Of a DNA stretch of 49,174 nt, positions 24,837 through 34,783 are shown one piece after another. Within the stretch, counting starts at the first letter, position 1, and every line of letters begins with the position of its first letter. The stretch is from the NCBI GenBank assembly GCA_021324685.1, contig JAJPIQ010000017.1, forward strand, positions 1 to 49,174. Direction: 5' to 3'. A model generated the notes under the pieces. It did no database searches. It worked only from the letters and a program-made list of their open reading frames with translations, and was not told the origin of the DNA. Origin of the DNA: Bacteroidota bacterium. GTDB lineage: Bacteria > Bacteroidota > Ignavibacteria > Palsa-1295. The position numbers and the translations under genes were made by a program.

Positions 24837-27014
24837 ATGCCAGACACGGTTTCTTCCCAACACGCCAACCATCGTGAGCCCAGTCGCTCTGCAGATGAGC
24901 TGGACCAGCTTTGTGTTAATACCATTCGGTTTCTTGCGGTCGATGCGGTCGAGAAGGCAAAGAGCGGGCATCCCGGTGCACCGATGGGCCTTGCGCCCAT
25001 AGCCTATGTTCTTTGGACACACCACCTGCGCTTCGATCCCAAAGACCCGGCATGGCCGGACCGAGACCGTTTTATTCTTTCCAATGGCCATGCCTCGATG
25101 CTGCATTATGCCTTGCTTCATCTCACCGGTTACGATCTGTCGATCGAGGACATCAAGGAATTTCGGCAATTCGGCTCGAAAACCCCGGGTCATCCCGAGC
25201 GTGGTGCTTCGCCTGGAATTGAGGTAACGACCGGTCCTTTAGGACAAGGATTTGCGAATGCTGTCGGTGAAGCCATCGCCGAGCAATTTTTGGCGAGTAC
25301 ATTCAACCGCGAAGAATATTCGATCGTGGACCATCATACGTATGTCTTTATGGGCGATGGCTGCATGCAGGAAGGCATCACGAGCGAAGCAGCCTCGCTT
25401 GCCGGACATCTGGAGCTTGGAAAGCTTATTGCCTTCTACGACGACAATGGCATTTCGATCGACGGCGACACAAACATTACGTTTACGGAAGATGTCGGAA
25501 AACGCTATGAGGCGTATCACTGGCATGTCATCCATATAGCGGATCCAAACGATCTGGGAGAGGTCGATCATGCGATCCGAGTGGCAAAATCTGTTCTGGA
25601 TAAGCCTTCGCTTATCATTTGCCCAACGCACATCGGTTATGGCAGCCCGAACAAACAGGACACGGGAAAAGCCCACGGCAATCCACTGGGAAAAGATGAG
25701 GTCCGTCTTACAAAACAGCATTTAGGCTGGCCGTTGGAACCCGATTTTCTGGTTCCGAAAGAGGCGGAAAAAATATTTCGCGAAGCCGGTGCGCGTGGGA
25801 TCGAGTTACATTCGGATTGGAGTGCAGGCTTCGCGAGCTATAAAAAAGAATATTCGAAGGATGCGAACGCGTTCGAACAGGCATTCGATCGAGTGCTGCC
25901 CGAAGGCTGGGATGACGATCTCCCGACATTCCAGCCGTCCGAAGGTCCTGTTGCAACCCGCACCATCGGCGGGAAAGCGATGAACGTCCTCGCAAAGAAT
26001 GTTCCCACTCTGATGAGCGGCTCCGCGGACCTCAACGAATCGACGTTTACGAAACTCGAAGACTTCGACGACTTCGAGCCGAGTCCGCTGAAGCACGGCT
26101 CCTACAAAGGCCGAACGATCAACTACGGCATTCGCGAGCACGCGATGGCAGCGATCATTAATGGCATGGCGGCTCACGGCGGTATCTATCCGAGCGGTTC
26201 GACGTTCTTTTGTTTCAGCGATTACATGCGCCCGGCCGTACGCCTGAGTGCCCTCATGCATATTCCTTCCATTTTTGTGTATACGCACGATAGCGTGGCC
26301 TTAGGCGAAGATGGTCCGACACACGAGCCGGTCGAGCACCTCGCCTCGCTCCGCGCCATGCCGAACTTCACGGTGATTCGTCCGGCCGATGCGAACGAAA
26401 CGGTCGAAGCGTGGCGGTGTATCATGAAAATGAAAACGCCGGTCGGGATCGTGCTGACCCGGCAAAAAATTCCTGTTCTCGATCGTACGCAGTATGCGCC
26501 GGCACGCCACGTTGCCAAAGGGGCCTATATTATTTCGGACGCGATGAGTGCGCCAGAAATTATCCTGATCGCCACGGGATCGGAAGTGCATCTTGCTCTG
26601 GGAGCACAGGTCGAGTTGGAACAGAAAGGACTCATGACCCGTGTCGTGTCGATGCCGTGCTGGGAATTTTTTGAAGACCAGCCGGAACAATATCGCGACC
26701 TGGTGTTGCCACCCGAGGTGACGTGCCGGCTTTCGATCGAGCTCGGCTCTTCCTTCGGATGGGATCGGTGGACCGGCTCGATGGGGGCATCCCTTTCGGT
26801 CGATCATTTCGGGGTTTCATCGCCCTACGAGAAGATTTTGGAAGCCTTCGATTTTACGGTGCCAAAGATCGTCCATTATGCGGAACGACTTCTGCGGCAT
26901 CCGGCAGCAGCAAAAGAAGAATTACGTGCACTGCAGCGCCGTTTTACGAACTTCGAAGGTTCCGATCCGCACCACCGTTCGTATGCACCGGCCAAGTGGA
27001 CGGAGGTCGCCTGA
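24837..27014 (+). CDS. tkt: Transketolase
   Basis: A 725-residue ThDP enzyme of the non-oxidative pentose phosphate pathway. The start is ATG 24837 (MPDTVSSQ); the upstream in-frame extension contains the candidate promoter and looks non-coding. Motifs: AKSGHPGAPMGLAPI, the ThDP motif GDGCMQEGITSEAASLAGH with YDDNGISIDGD, the Pyr domain SGSADLNEST and NYGIREHAMAAIINGMAAHG, HDSVALGEDGPTHEPVEH, and a C-terminal domain ending SPYEKILEAFDFT. There is an extra C-terminal tail of about 30 residues. The TGA overlaps the next ATG by one base. Confidence 0.96.
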   Translation: MPDTVSSQHANHREPSRSADELDQLCVNTIRFLAVDAVEKAKSGHPGAPMGLAPIAYVLWTHHLRFDPKDPAWPDRDRFILSNGHASMLHYALLHLTGYDLSIEDIKEFRQFGSKTPGHPERGASPGIEVTTGPLGQGFANAVGEAIAEQFLASTFNREEYSIVDHHTYVFMGDGCMQEGITSEAASLAGHLELGKLIAFYDDNGISIDGDTNITFTEDVGKRYEAYHWHVIHIADPNDLGEVDHAIRVAKSVLDKPSLIICPTHIGYGSPNKQDTGKAHGNPLGKDEVRLTKQHLGWPLEPDFLVPKEAEKIFREAGARGIELHSDWSAGFASYKKEYSKDANAFEQAFDRVLPEGWDDDLPTFQPSEGPVATRTIGGKAMNVLAKNVPTLMSGSADLNESTFTKLEDFDDFEPSPLKHGSYKGRTINYGIREHAMAAIINGMAAHGGIYPSGSTFFCFSDYMRPAVRLSALMHIPSIFVYTHDSVALGEDGPTHEPVEHLASLRAMPNFTVIRPADANETVEAWRCIMKMKTPVGIVLTRQKIPVLDRTQYAPARHVAKGAYIISDAMSAPEIILIATGSEVHLALGAQVELEQKGLMTRVVSMPCWEFFEDQPEQYRDLVLPPEVTCRLSIELGSSFGWDRWTGSMGASLSVDHFGVSSPYEKILEAFDFTVPKIVHYAERLLRHPAAAKEELRALQRRFTNFEGSDPHHRSYAPAKWTEVA

Positions 27015-27928
27015 TGTTGCGCGAAAGCGTTTATAAGAGAACGCTGGAACTCGTCGGCGAGCAGTACGTCTTTGAGGACAAAGCTCGGGAAGTTGTAGAA
27101 CGGCTGTGGAAACGCCGCGAACAGTATGCGATCCTAAAGACCGATCGTGAGTTTGCCAATGCCCTCACGGCCGATATGTACGAGGTGACGAAGGACGTCC
27201 ATCTTCGTCTCGAAGTCCGTCAGAAAAAAAGCTATGACGGCGTCGAATTACCTCCGGTCGCGATCCCACACTTGCTCGAGCACGGGGTGGCACATGTCGA
27301 ATTAACGCGGTTTCCATCCACCAACGGGAAAAATGGAGAGCGGGCAATCCAGGAGATAGACCGTGCTTTTTTACTCGTGGAACGAGCCCGGGCACTTATT
27401 CTGGATGTACGAAAAAATCCCGGAGGCGATGGTTCTTCGGTTGCTTTGGCTACAAGTTATATTCTTCCCCCAACACCGCAGCTCCTGGCTTTATATCATT
27501 ATCGAGCTGGAATGGCGCCGCTCGAAAGCTGGACGTGGGAAAAACTTCCTCATGAGATCAACGGTCCCTATCGCCCACTGGCCGACAAACCGGTCTGCGT
27601 ACTTACGAGTACAGAGACATTCTCTGCGGCAGAGGAATTTGCGTACAATCTCCTGCAGATGAAGCGCGCGGTGGTAATAGGGGAACAAACCCGAGGCGGT
27701 GCACACCCATCCAGACGTCATGTCATCGACGGTTCGTTCGTGCTTTTGCTGCCCGTTGCCGAAACGATCAATCCCATCACGAAGAGCAATTGGGAAGGAG
27801 TCGGGGTTATGCCAGATATTCGCTGCTCGAAACGCGACGCGCTCAAAATCGCAAAGAAGCACGTACTTCAGCAGATACAAGTTCCCGCACATATTCCATT
27901 CCGGAAACGACGCGTCCGGCACGTATAA
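27014..27928 (+). CDS. S41-family (IRBP/tricorn-type) peptidase
   Basis: A 304-residue protein starting at ATG 27014 inside the transketolase stop (TGATG). The first 65 residues are helical (the S41 N-terminal type), then the S41 core: LILDVRKNPGGDGSSVA (127-143), TSTETFSAAEEF with the probable catalytic Ser204, and GEQTRGGAHP. No PDZ domain and no signal peptide are visible, so it may act in the cytoplasm, unlike CtpA proteases. Substrate unknown. It converges with the OmpA gene 9 nt away. Confidence 0.85.
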   Translation: MLRESVYKRTLELVGEQYVFEDKAREVVERLWKRREQYAILKTDREFANALTADMYEVTKDVHLRLEVRQKKSYDGVELPPVAIPHLLEHGVAHVELTRFPSTNGKNGERAIQEIDRAFLLVERARALILDVRKNPGGDGSSVALATSYILPPTPQLLALYHYRAGMAPLESWTWEKLPHEINGPYRPLADKPVCVLTSTETFSAAEEFAYNLLQMKRAVVIGEQTRGGAHPSRRHVIDGSFVLLLPVAETINPITKSNWEGVGVMPDIRCSKRDALKIAKKHVLQQIQVPAHIPFRKRRVRHV

Positions 27929-27937
27929 ACACGTTCG

Positions 27938-29890
27938 CTATTTTTCTTCCTTGTTCTCGATGATAATGAATTCGATGCGGCGGTTGACCTCGCGTCCCTG
28001 TTCGGTCGAGTTTGTCGTAATGGGCCGCGTCTGGCCATAGCCGTGCGTTTCAAGGCGGGTTGCGCTGATGCCATGGGAAACAAGCCAATCTTTCACCGCA
28101 TTTGCGCGATTGACGGAAAGCCGTTCATTGAAGAGGGAATCGCCCTGATTATCCGTGTGGCCCTGGATGGAGATCTTCGTTCCAGGATATTTCGTCATCA
28201 GGCCGAGTAACTGATTTAAAGGTGCGAAGGATTGCGGAAGAATATCCCACTTTCCCGTTTCGAATTCGATGCGAGGCAGATCGACACGCTGCCCGACGCG
28301 GAACGGAACTTCGGGACACCCATTATTCGATTTCGGTCCTGGTTCGAGCGGACAGCCGTCCTGGTCGTCCGGGATGCCATCGCCATCCGTATCCGTACTG
28401 AGTGGATTCGTATGCAATACTTTTACTTCCGTTCCATCGTCGATGCCATCGCCATCGGTATCTTTGAGCAACGGATTCGTATGATAAATAAATACTTCTT
28501 CGTAATCGGTCAGGCCATCGCCATCCGTATCTTTCTTCAACGGGTCGGTATGATATTTATGGATCTCATCGTAATCCGAGATACCGTCGCCATCGGTATC
28601 GCGTGCCAGCGGATCCGTGTGATATTTTAATACCTCTTCGCCATCGGTCAGGCCGTCCCCATCCGTGTCGGCAAGCCGAGGGTTTGTATGATATTTATGG
28701 ACCTCATCGCCATCGGTCAGGCCGTCCCCATCCGTGTCGGGATTCAGAGGATTCGTTCCATAGATGCGCACCTCATCTCCGTCCGTCAATCCATCGCCAT
28801 CGGTATCCGGGTTGTTCGGGTCGGTGTGATAGATCATAATTTCTTCGAGATCGGTGAGTCCGTCGCCATCGGAGTCGGCCAACTGATCGAGAATGGCATC
28901 GCCATATTCGAAAAAACCGGAATTTTTTCCCAGCCCAATAGCGTATCGAAGCGAAAGATATGCTTCGGGACGGTGCGGGCCGCGGGATGAGCGAGGGAAG
29001 ATATGCTCGAGGCGAAGAAGCCCGGTCTCGATGTCCAAATGCTTCAAGTTCCGGAGTACAATACCGAAATCGACGTCGTCTCCGGCGACATCGAATTGGG
29101 CGATCAAATTTCGCATTCGATACCGAACGAGGGCCAGAGGATTGAACCCTGGGAACCCTTTGTCGGTGAAAGCGCTGTACGTGCTGAAAAAATTGAGATG
29201 TCGGGAGATCGGTCCGGAACCGGAATACTTCCCAGACCCGAGGCCAAGCCCAACGCTAAATCCATTGCGCGTGGAATAGCGCACCTCGCCGGCGGATCCA
29301 GGCAACACCGGACCGACCGTGACGTCCTCGGCCATATCGTCGGCCGAGGCTTCGCGGACAAATTTTGCATAATCGCTGGAGTCCGGCGGATGTCCCAGCC
29401 AATACGTAATGATAAAAGAGAGCGAATTGCGGTCCGGGTATACACTCTTATCGCTCTGGCCATCGCCCAAATACTCGTTTGCATCGCGTTTGGCGAAAAG
29501 GTTTTCGCCCCGAATGCTGAGGCCGAGTCGGGACGAGTCCCCACCCACGATGAATCGATCGATCTGGAACTGCGGGTTCCAATAAATGAACGGCAGCATA
29601 TCGGACGGGAACACGTACGACATCAGTCCAAAGCGGAACTGGCCGTATTCCATGGCGATAAACTGGTTAAAATTAATCTGTTTACTTACAACGGCAGCGG
29701 TAGAATGGGTAAACTCGTTCCATTGGGAGTTCGGTGGTGTTGATGCGCCCATTCCGATCGTAAGACGAAAGTCCGTAAATCGCTCGAACGGGGAGCGGAG
29801 CGTCATGAACTGCGCACGAGCGGGGGCATAAACGATCAGGACAGCGATGATGGCGCCGGCCGTCGCGCGTAAAAGGGTGCGAGTGTACAT
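27938..29890 (-). CDS. OmpA-family outer-membrane protein with TSP3-like calcium-binding repeats
   Basis: A 650-residue protein from ATG 29890 with signal peptide ending PARAQ (about residue 27). Residues 30-330 look like a beta-barrel. Residues 339-499 contain seven 23-residue repeats, each with a [13 protein letters not shown] calcium loop and a Y/L-HTNP/HTDP tail, plus an incomplete eighth. Residues about 530-645 are an OmpA C-terminal peptidoglycan-binding domain ([37 protein letters not shown]). It would anchor the outer membrane to peptidoglycan, with a calcium-stiffened linker. The upstream region holds a strong hairpin. Confidence 0.92.
   Translation of the reverse strand: MYTRTLLRATAGAIIAVLIVYAPARAQFMTLRSPFERFTDFRLTIGMGASTPPNSQWNEFTHSTAAVVSKQINFNQFIAMEYGQFRFGLMSYVFPSDMLPFIYWNPQFQIDRFIVGGDSSRLGLSIRGENLFAKRDANEYLGDGQSDKSVYPDRNSLSFIITYWLGHPPDSSDYAKFVREASADDMAEDVTVGPVLPGSAGEVRYSTRNGFSVGLGLGSGKYSGSGPISRHLNFFSTYSAFTDKGFPGFNPLALVRYRMRNLIAQFDVAGDDVDFGIVLRNLKHLDIETGLLRLEHIFPRSSRGPHRPEAYLSLRYAIGLGKNSGFFEYGDAILDQLADSDGDGLTDLEEIMIYHTDPNNPDTDGDGLTDGDEVRIYGTNPLNPDTDGDGLTDGDEVHKYHTNPRLADTDGDGLTDGEEVLKYHTDPLARDTDGDGISDYDEIHKYHTDPLKKDTDGDGLTDYEEVFIYHTNPLLKDTDGDGIDDGTEVKVLHTNPLSTDTDGDGIPDDQDGCPLEPGPKSNNGCPEVPFRVGQRVDLPRIEFETGKWDILPQSFAPLNQLLGLMTKYPGTKISIQGHTDNQGDSLFNERLSVNRANAVKDWLVSHGISATRLETHGYGQTRPITTNSTEQGREVNRRIEFIIIENKEEK
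28394..28876 (-). repeat. Seven 69-bp coding repeats in the OmpA gene
   Basis: The 23-codon repeats of the calcium-binding linker are in phase and of constant length (seven full units). They are diverged in sequence, so they are older than the 30-bp array at 23655. Confidence 0.85.
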
Positions 29891-29902
29891 GGCGTGGACG
29901 TT

Positions 29903-29930
29903 CCCGAAATTGCCACGTCGGCATTTCGGG
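29903..29930 (-). promoter_or_regulatory. Hairpin in the leader of the OmpA gene
   Basis: On the minus strand, CCCGAAATGCC pairs with GGCAATTTCGGG (11 pairs, one bulged A) around the 5-nt loop GACGT. It ends 13 nt before the ATG at 29890. A nearby segment just before the ATG repeats the complement ACGTC, so an alternative fold is possible. No U-run follows, so it is not a simple terminator. Confidence 0.6.
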
Positions 29931-30001
29931 GATGGGCAAAATGACCTTTTATTAAGCCATTTTATTCTGTAATTGTTTCCCAATCAGAACATTTTGGAAT
30001 A

Positions 30002-30099
30002 AACACCGTATTATGAACGAAACGTGGTCTTCTACGCAATTCTTCGAGATTTCGTTCGTTTTCCGAGATTTTCACAACGATTTCATAATAGACGGTGTT
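30002..30099. repeat. Compound inverted repeat in the ompA-plsY divergent region
   Basis: The outer arms at 30002-30015 and 30084-30099 match over 14 bases with a two-base interruption (AACACCGT-ATTATG against its complement). A second pair, AACGAAA at 30016-30022 and TTTCGTT at 30050-30056, nests directly inside. The 270-bp intergenic region also contains a short minus-strand open frame over the same bases. Function unknown. Confidence 0.55.
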
Positions 30100-30125
30100 A
30101 AAAGCGCCTTTCCATAGAAAAGCAC

Positions 30126-30133
30126 GATTTTTG
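30126..30133 (+). promoter_or_regulatory. Weak TAnnTTTG-like element for plsY
   Basis: GATTTTTG matches the consensus at seven of eight positions, 28 nt before the plsY ATG. The same CACGATTTTTGTA string occurs after tRNA-Val, ahead of the rhomboid gene (GATTTTTG at 12964-12971). Confidence 0.25.
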
Positions 30134-30160
30134 TAATTAAAAAGGAGAACTACCAAAAGA

Positions 30161-30835
30161 ATGCTTAGCCTCGCTTTTGTCATACTCGGAAGTTATTTAA
30201 TCGGCTCCATTCCATTCGGAGTGATTCTCTCGAAGAAGTTTGCCGGGTTTGACATCCGCACCAAGGGGTCGGGTAATATCGGTTCCACGAATGCATTTCG
30301 TGTTTTAGGATGGAAATTAGGGCTTGCCGTTCAGATATTAGACCTTGCCAAGGGACTCGGCGCTATTTTCCTTGCGACCTACCTGTTTAACGGTCTCCCG
30401 TTCCATAATGCAACGCCGTTTCAGGACATTACGGTATTCCGATTGATCGCCGGTTGCTCGGCAGTGTTAGGGCACGTCTTTACGATCTTCGCCGGATTTC
30501 GGGGTGGTAAAGGGATCAGCACGGCGGCTGGTATGCTGATCGGTGTAGCCCCGGTGGAAGTGGCCGTAGCAGCAGGTATTTTTCTTCTGGTTGTATTCCT
30601 GAGCGGCTACGTCTCTCTGGGATCGATCATAGCAGCGGTCACCTTGCCGACGACGATGTTTCTGCGTGAGAATGCTTTTGGAGTTCAGATCACGGGTTAT
30701 CGGACCCTTATTTTTTTCGCGATCGGGCTTTCCTCCTTTCTCATCTATATGCACCGTTCGAACATCGCGCGTCTTATCGCGAAGCGAGAGCACCGGTTCG
30801 ATAAGCTGCGTCTGTTCCGCAACGGAGCGCGATAA
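30161..30835 (+). CDS. plsY: Glycerol-3-phosphate acyltransferase
   Basis: A 224-residue polytopic membrane enzyme that acylates sn-glycerol-3-phosphate with acyl-phosphate. PlsY motifs: GSYLIGSIPFGVILSKKF, DIRTKGSGNIGSTNAFRVLG, a long second loop, GHVFTIFAGFRGGKGISTAAG and GYVSLGSI. The start at ATG 30161 has AAGGAGAA upstream, though the 13-nt spacing is longer than ideal. gpsA starts 15 nt after the stop, so substrate production and use are linked in one operon. Confidence 0.95.
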   Translation: MLSLAFVILGSYLIGSIPFGVILSKKFAGFDIRTKGSGNIGSTNAFRVLGWKLGLAVQILDLAKGLGAIFLATYLFNGLPFHNATPFQDITVFRLIAGCSAVLGHVFTIFAGFRGGKGISTAAGMLIGVAPVEVAVAAGIFLLVVFLSGYVSLGSIIAAVTLPTTMFLRENAFGVQITGYRTLIFFAIGLSSFLIYMHRSNIARLIAKREHRFDKLRLFRNGAR

Positions 30836-30850
30836 TTTTTTTATTGACGC

Positions 30851-31849
30851 GTGAACGCGGCGGTTATTGGGGCCGGTGGCTGGGGCACAACGCTCGCCCG
30901 CGTGCTCGATGAACGCGGCCATCATGTAACACTCTGGGCCAGGAGAGAATCGTTTGCCGAGCTCCTGCGGCAACAAAGAGAAAATTCCGAGTATCTTCCG
31001 GGAATCTCTATTGCCCCTTCGATCGGAATCACCCACGAAGCTTCAGCCCTCCGGCAAAAAGATCTTTATGTCTTCGCCCTGCCAAGCCAGGAAACACGCC
31101 TCGTTGCCTCGGAACTCAGTGCTCATATTTCGAAGGAACGGTCTCTGTATATCAGCGCGTCAAAAGGCATCGAGCGAGGTTCGCTGGCCCGTATGACGCA
31201 AATTATTTCCGAGACCCTCAAAGTTCCAATGGCCCGGACCGCTGCGATCTCCGGGCCGAGCCATGCCGAGGAAGTGGCGCGCGGCATTCCGACGGCGATC
31301 GTCGTCGCGAGTGAAGACCATGACGTTGCCCGTGACGTCCAGCATGCGTTTTTCCTTCCCTCTTTTAGGGTCTATTCGAGCTCGGATGTCATTGGAGTGG
31401 AACTGGCGGGCGCGTTAAAAAATGTGATCGCCATCTGTGCCGGCATTACCGATGGCGCGGGTTTCGGAGATAATACTAAAGCGGCGCTTATTACGCGTGG
31501 GCTTGCGGAAATGCGGCGGCTCGGCATCGCTTTAGGCGCGGAAGAACATACGTTTAGCGGACTTGCAGGCCTCGGTGACCTGGTCGTTACCTGTGCGAGT
31601 GCGCATTCGCGCAATCGGTATGTGGGGGAGCAGATCGGGCGAGGAAAGAAGCTCGCCGATATTTTAAGCGAGATGAAAATGATCGCGGAAGGCGTTTCGA
31701 CGACAGAATCTGCTCACAACCTCGCACAATTACATAAGATAGAAATGCCCATTGTCGAAGAAACGTATAAAATTCTTTTCAGCCATAAGGATCCTCGCGA
31801 AGCGACGAACGACCTCATGATGCGGGATCCTAAAGCGGAACGGTGGTAA
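30851..31849 (+). CDS. gpsA: Glycerol-3-phosphate dehydrogenase [NAD(P)+]
   Basis: A 332-residue NAD(P)-dependent dehydrogenase. It starts with GTG 30851 and the Rossmann motif NAAVIGAGGWGTTLARVL. SASKGIERGS, SGPSHAEEVARGIPTAIVVAS, GVELAGALKNVIAICAGITDGAGFGDNTKAALITRG and TFSGLAGLGDLVVTCAS are family signatures. It makes the glycerol-3-phosphate used by plsY. The length is typical. Confidence 0.96.
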   Translation: MNAAVIGAGGWGTTLARVLDERGHHVTLWARRESFAELLRQQRENSEYLPGISIAPSIGITHEASALRQKDLYVFALPSQETRLVASELSAHISKERSLYISASKGIERGSLARMTQIISETLKVPMARTAAISGPSHAEEVARGIPTAIVVASEDHDVARDVQHAFFLPSFRVYSSSDVIGVELAGALKNVIAICAGITDGAGFGDNTKAALITRGLAEMRRLGIALGAEEHTFSGLAGLGDLVVTCASAHSRNRYVGEQIGRGKKLADILSEMKMIAEGVSTTESAHNLAQLHKIEMPIVEETYKILFSHKDPREATNDLMMRDPKAERW

Positions 31850-31851
31850 CT

Positions 31852-32844
<993 letters not shown>

Positions 32845-32921
32845 AAACCGCTGAGTTTTTGCTGTAAAGTGTTATATTGCAGAGCGGGCTTTTGGGTGGC
32901 CCCTATTCTTGCGAGGTTGCA

Positions 32922-33608
32922 ATGCAATTATTATTCGATGGTTATACCGAAGAAGAGTACGAAGCCGGGACCGTGTTCTGCGTGGGGCGGAATTACGTCG
33001 AACATGCCGAGGAACTCGGACAAGAGGTCCCGCAGGACCCGATCGTGTTCGTCAAGCCGGCGAATGCACTTCGGCACGGTTCGTACAACCTGATCGAATA
33101 CCCTCCGCTTACGCACGAGCTGCATTTCGAAGGGGAACTCGTACTCCTTCTGCGCGGTGGCGGACGAAATATTCACGCGTATGGTCCGGCCGATGTCATC
33201 GCCGGTTATGCGGTCGGACTTGACCTTACGATGCGGGACCTTCAATCGGAAGCAAAGCGCAAAGGGCTTCCATGGATGATCTCGAAAGGCTTCGACGGTG
33301 CGGCGCAAGTCAGCCATTTTATACCGTTCGAATCTTCACCGCCGTTTGAAGAGCTCGGCTTTTCCCTGTGGGTCAACGATGAACTGCGACAGCGGGCTAC
33401 CACCAACCAGATGATTTTCTCGCCCGAAATGTTGTTGCCGTATATCTCTCGAGTTTGCTCGGTGCGAGCCGGGGACCTCCTGTTTACAGGAACTCCGCAA
33501 GGCGTAGGCCCGCTGCAGGTCGACGATAAGATCGTAATGCAACTCCACACGACGAACCCGGAAGAGGTCCTTCTCGATTTTCATGCACAAGTGACCGAGT
33601 GGCAGTGA
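32922..33608 (+). CDS. Fumarylacetoacetate hydrolase-family protein
   Basis: A 228-residue FAH-fold protein starting at ATG 32922. FCVGRNYVEHAEELGQ, FVKPANALRH, HFEGELVLLLR (metal-binding Glu residues), GYAVGLDLTMRDLQ, GFDGAAQVSHFIP, and DLLFTGTPQGVGPL are typical. Family members hydrolyse or decarboxylate oxo-acids (YcgM, oxaloacetate tautomerase/decarboxylase). The GT2 start codon overlaps its stop as GTGA. The substrate cannot be assigned. Confidence 0.88.
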   Translation: MQLLFDGYTEEEYEAGTVFCVGRNYVEHAEELGQEVPQDPIVFVKPANALRHGSYNLIEYPPLTHELHFEGELVLLLRGGGRNIHAYGPADVIAGYAVGLDLTMRDLQSEAKRKGLPWMISKGFDGAAQVSHFIPFESSPPFEELGFSLWVNDELRQRATTNQMIFSPEMLLPYISRVCSVRAGDLLFTGTPQGVGPLQVDDKIVMQLHTTNPEEVLLDFHAQVTEWQ

Positions 33609-34783
33609 ATTCGTACGAACTTTCAGGTCTGTTTTTTATCGTTGTTCTGCTGTATTTTATCGAACATGCCGTTTACGCGATCGGAGTGTTTCGAGGAACC
33701 CGACCTCCCGTAAGCGGGGCTCCTCTCGAGGAAAAAGACCCGCCCCAGAGTGCGTGGGAATCGGAACTCTCCCGCCGCCCGCCCTGCACCGTCCTTGTCT
33801 GCGCGCGCGATGAAGAGACGAATATCGAGCGCTGCCTCATTTCGCTTGAAGCGATCAATTATCCTAAAGACCGGCTTGAAGTTCTCATCGTCGACGATAA
33901 ATCGACCGACCGGACCCCGGAGATTCTCGAGGCGTGGAAAGCACGAATGCCAAACCTGCGGGTACTTCGGACCGGGGAAGAAGTCATGCACTTGCGCGGT
34001 AAGGTAAATGCGCTAACGCAGGGAATGGACGCTGCTACGGGGGAGTTCGTAATGATGACCGACGCGGATTCCCATGTGCATCCGAACTGGGTGAGCGAAT
34101 ACCTGAAATATTATAAGCACGATACCGGTATGGTCGCAAGCGTGACGTTGCTCGACCGGAGAAAATTTCTGGACGGGATCCAGTCGATCGACTGGTCCTA
34201 CTTACTCGGCCTCGCAATGGCGAGCGCGAATATCAATCTGCCACTATCGGTAATTGGGAACAATATTTCCGTGCGACGGGCCGCGTATGAAGATGTGGGC
34301 GGGTATCGGAACATTCCGTTCAGCATCACGGAAGATTACGCGCTGTTTCAAGCGATTTGGCGAAAGAAGCGGGCCGATGGAACTCCCTGGAAGGTCCGGT
34401 TCCCACTCCACCGCGATCTGCTTGTCATGAGCCAGCCATGCCCCGATTTCAGGACCTGGTGGCGCCAAAAACATCGGTGGGTTAAAGGGGGCGAGGGGTT
34501 GCGAGCGGTCGGATACTTAATTTTTATTCTTGGTTTGCTTGCAAACCTTGCGATGGTCACGGCGTTGTTTGTACTGCCGATCCCCGCCGCGCTTGCGGTA
34601 ATCGCCGTAAAATGGTCTGCCGATTTGCTCATTGTTCTTCCGGTCCTGGCCCGAACGCGGATGCAGGCGCTCTTAAAATACTTCCCAGTCTATCAGGTCT
34701 ATCTCGCACTTTTCGTTTTTTCGATGCCCGTTATGATTGCCCAGAAAAATGTGAAGTGGAAAGGAAGGGTGTACCGGCATTGA
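33605..34783 (+). CDS. Membrane glycosyltransferase family 2
   Basis: A 392-residue processive-type GT2. One N-terminal membrane helix is followed by the GT-A domain: CARDEETNIERCL, the nucleotide-binding VDDKSTDRT, the DADSH metal motif, the TEDYALF catalytic Asp region, and QKHRWVKGG (QxxRW). Three C-terminal hydrophobic segments follow. This architecture resembles cellulose-synthase-like or poly-GlcNAc-type synthases. It starts at GTG 33605 overlapping the FAH stop and ends in TTGA shared with the next gene. The product polysaccharide is unknown. Confidence 0.85.
   Translation: MNSYELSGLFFIVVLLYFIEHAVYAIGVFRGTRPPVSGAPLEEKDPPQSAWESELSRRPPCTVLVCARDEETNIERCLISLEAINYPKDRLEVLIVDDKSTDRTPEILEAWKARMPNLRVLRTGEEVMHLRGKVNALTQGMDAATGEFVMMTDADSHVHPNWVSEYLKYYKHDTGMVASVTLLDRRKFLDGIQSIDWSYLLGLAMASANINLPLSVIGNNISVRRAAYEDVGGYRNIPFSITEDYALFQAIWRKKRADGTPWKVRFPLHRDLLVMSQPCPDFRTWWRQKHRWVKGGEGLRAVGYLIFILGLLANLAMVTALFVLPIPAALAVIAVKWSADLLIVLPVLARTRMQALLKYFPVYQVYLALFVFSMPVMIAQKNVKWKGRVYRH

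Noticed and set aside
29962..30183. 73-codon minus-strand gene between ompA and plsY
   Set aside because: It overlaps the plsY start and the inverted repeats, has no ribosome site and no recognisable family. I kept it only as an alternative reading of the element at 30002-30099.
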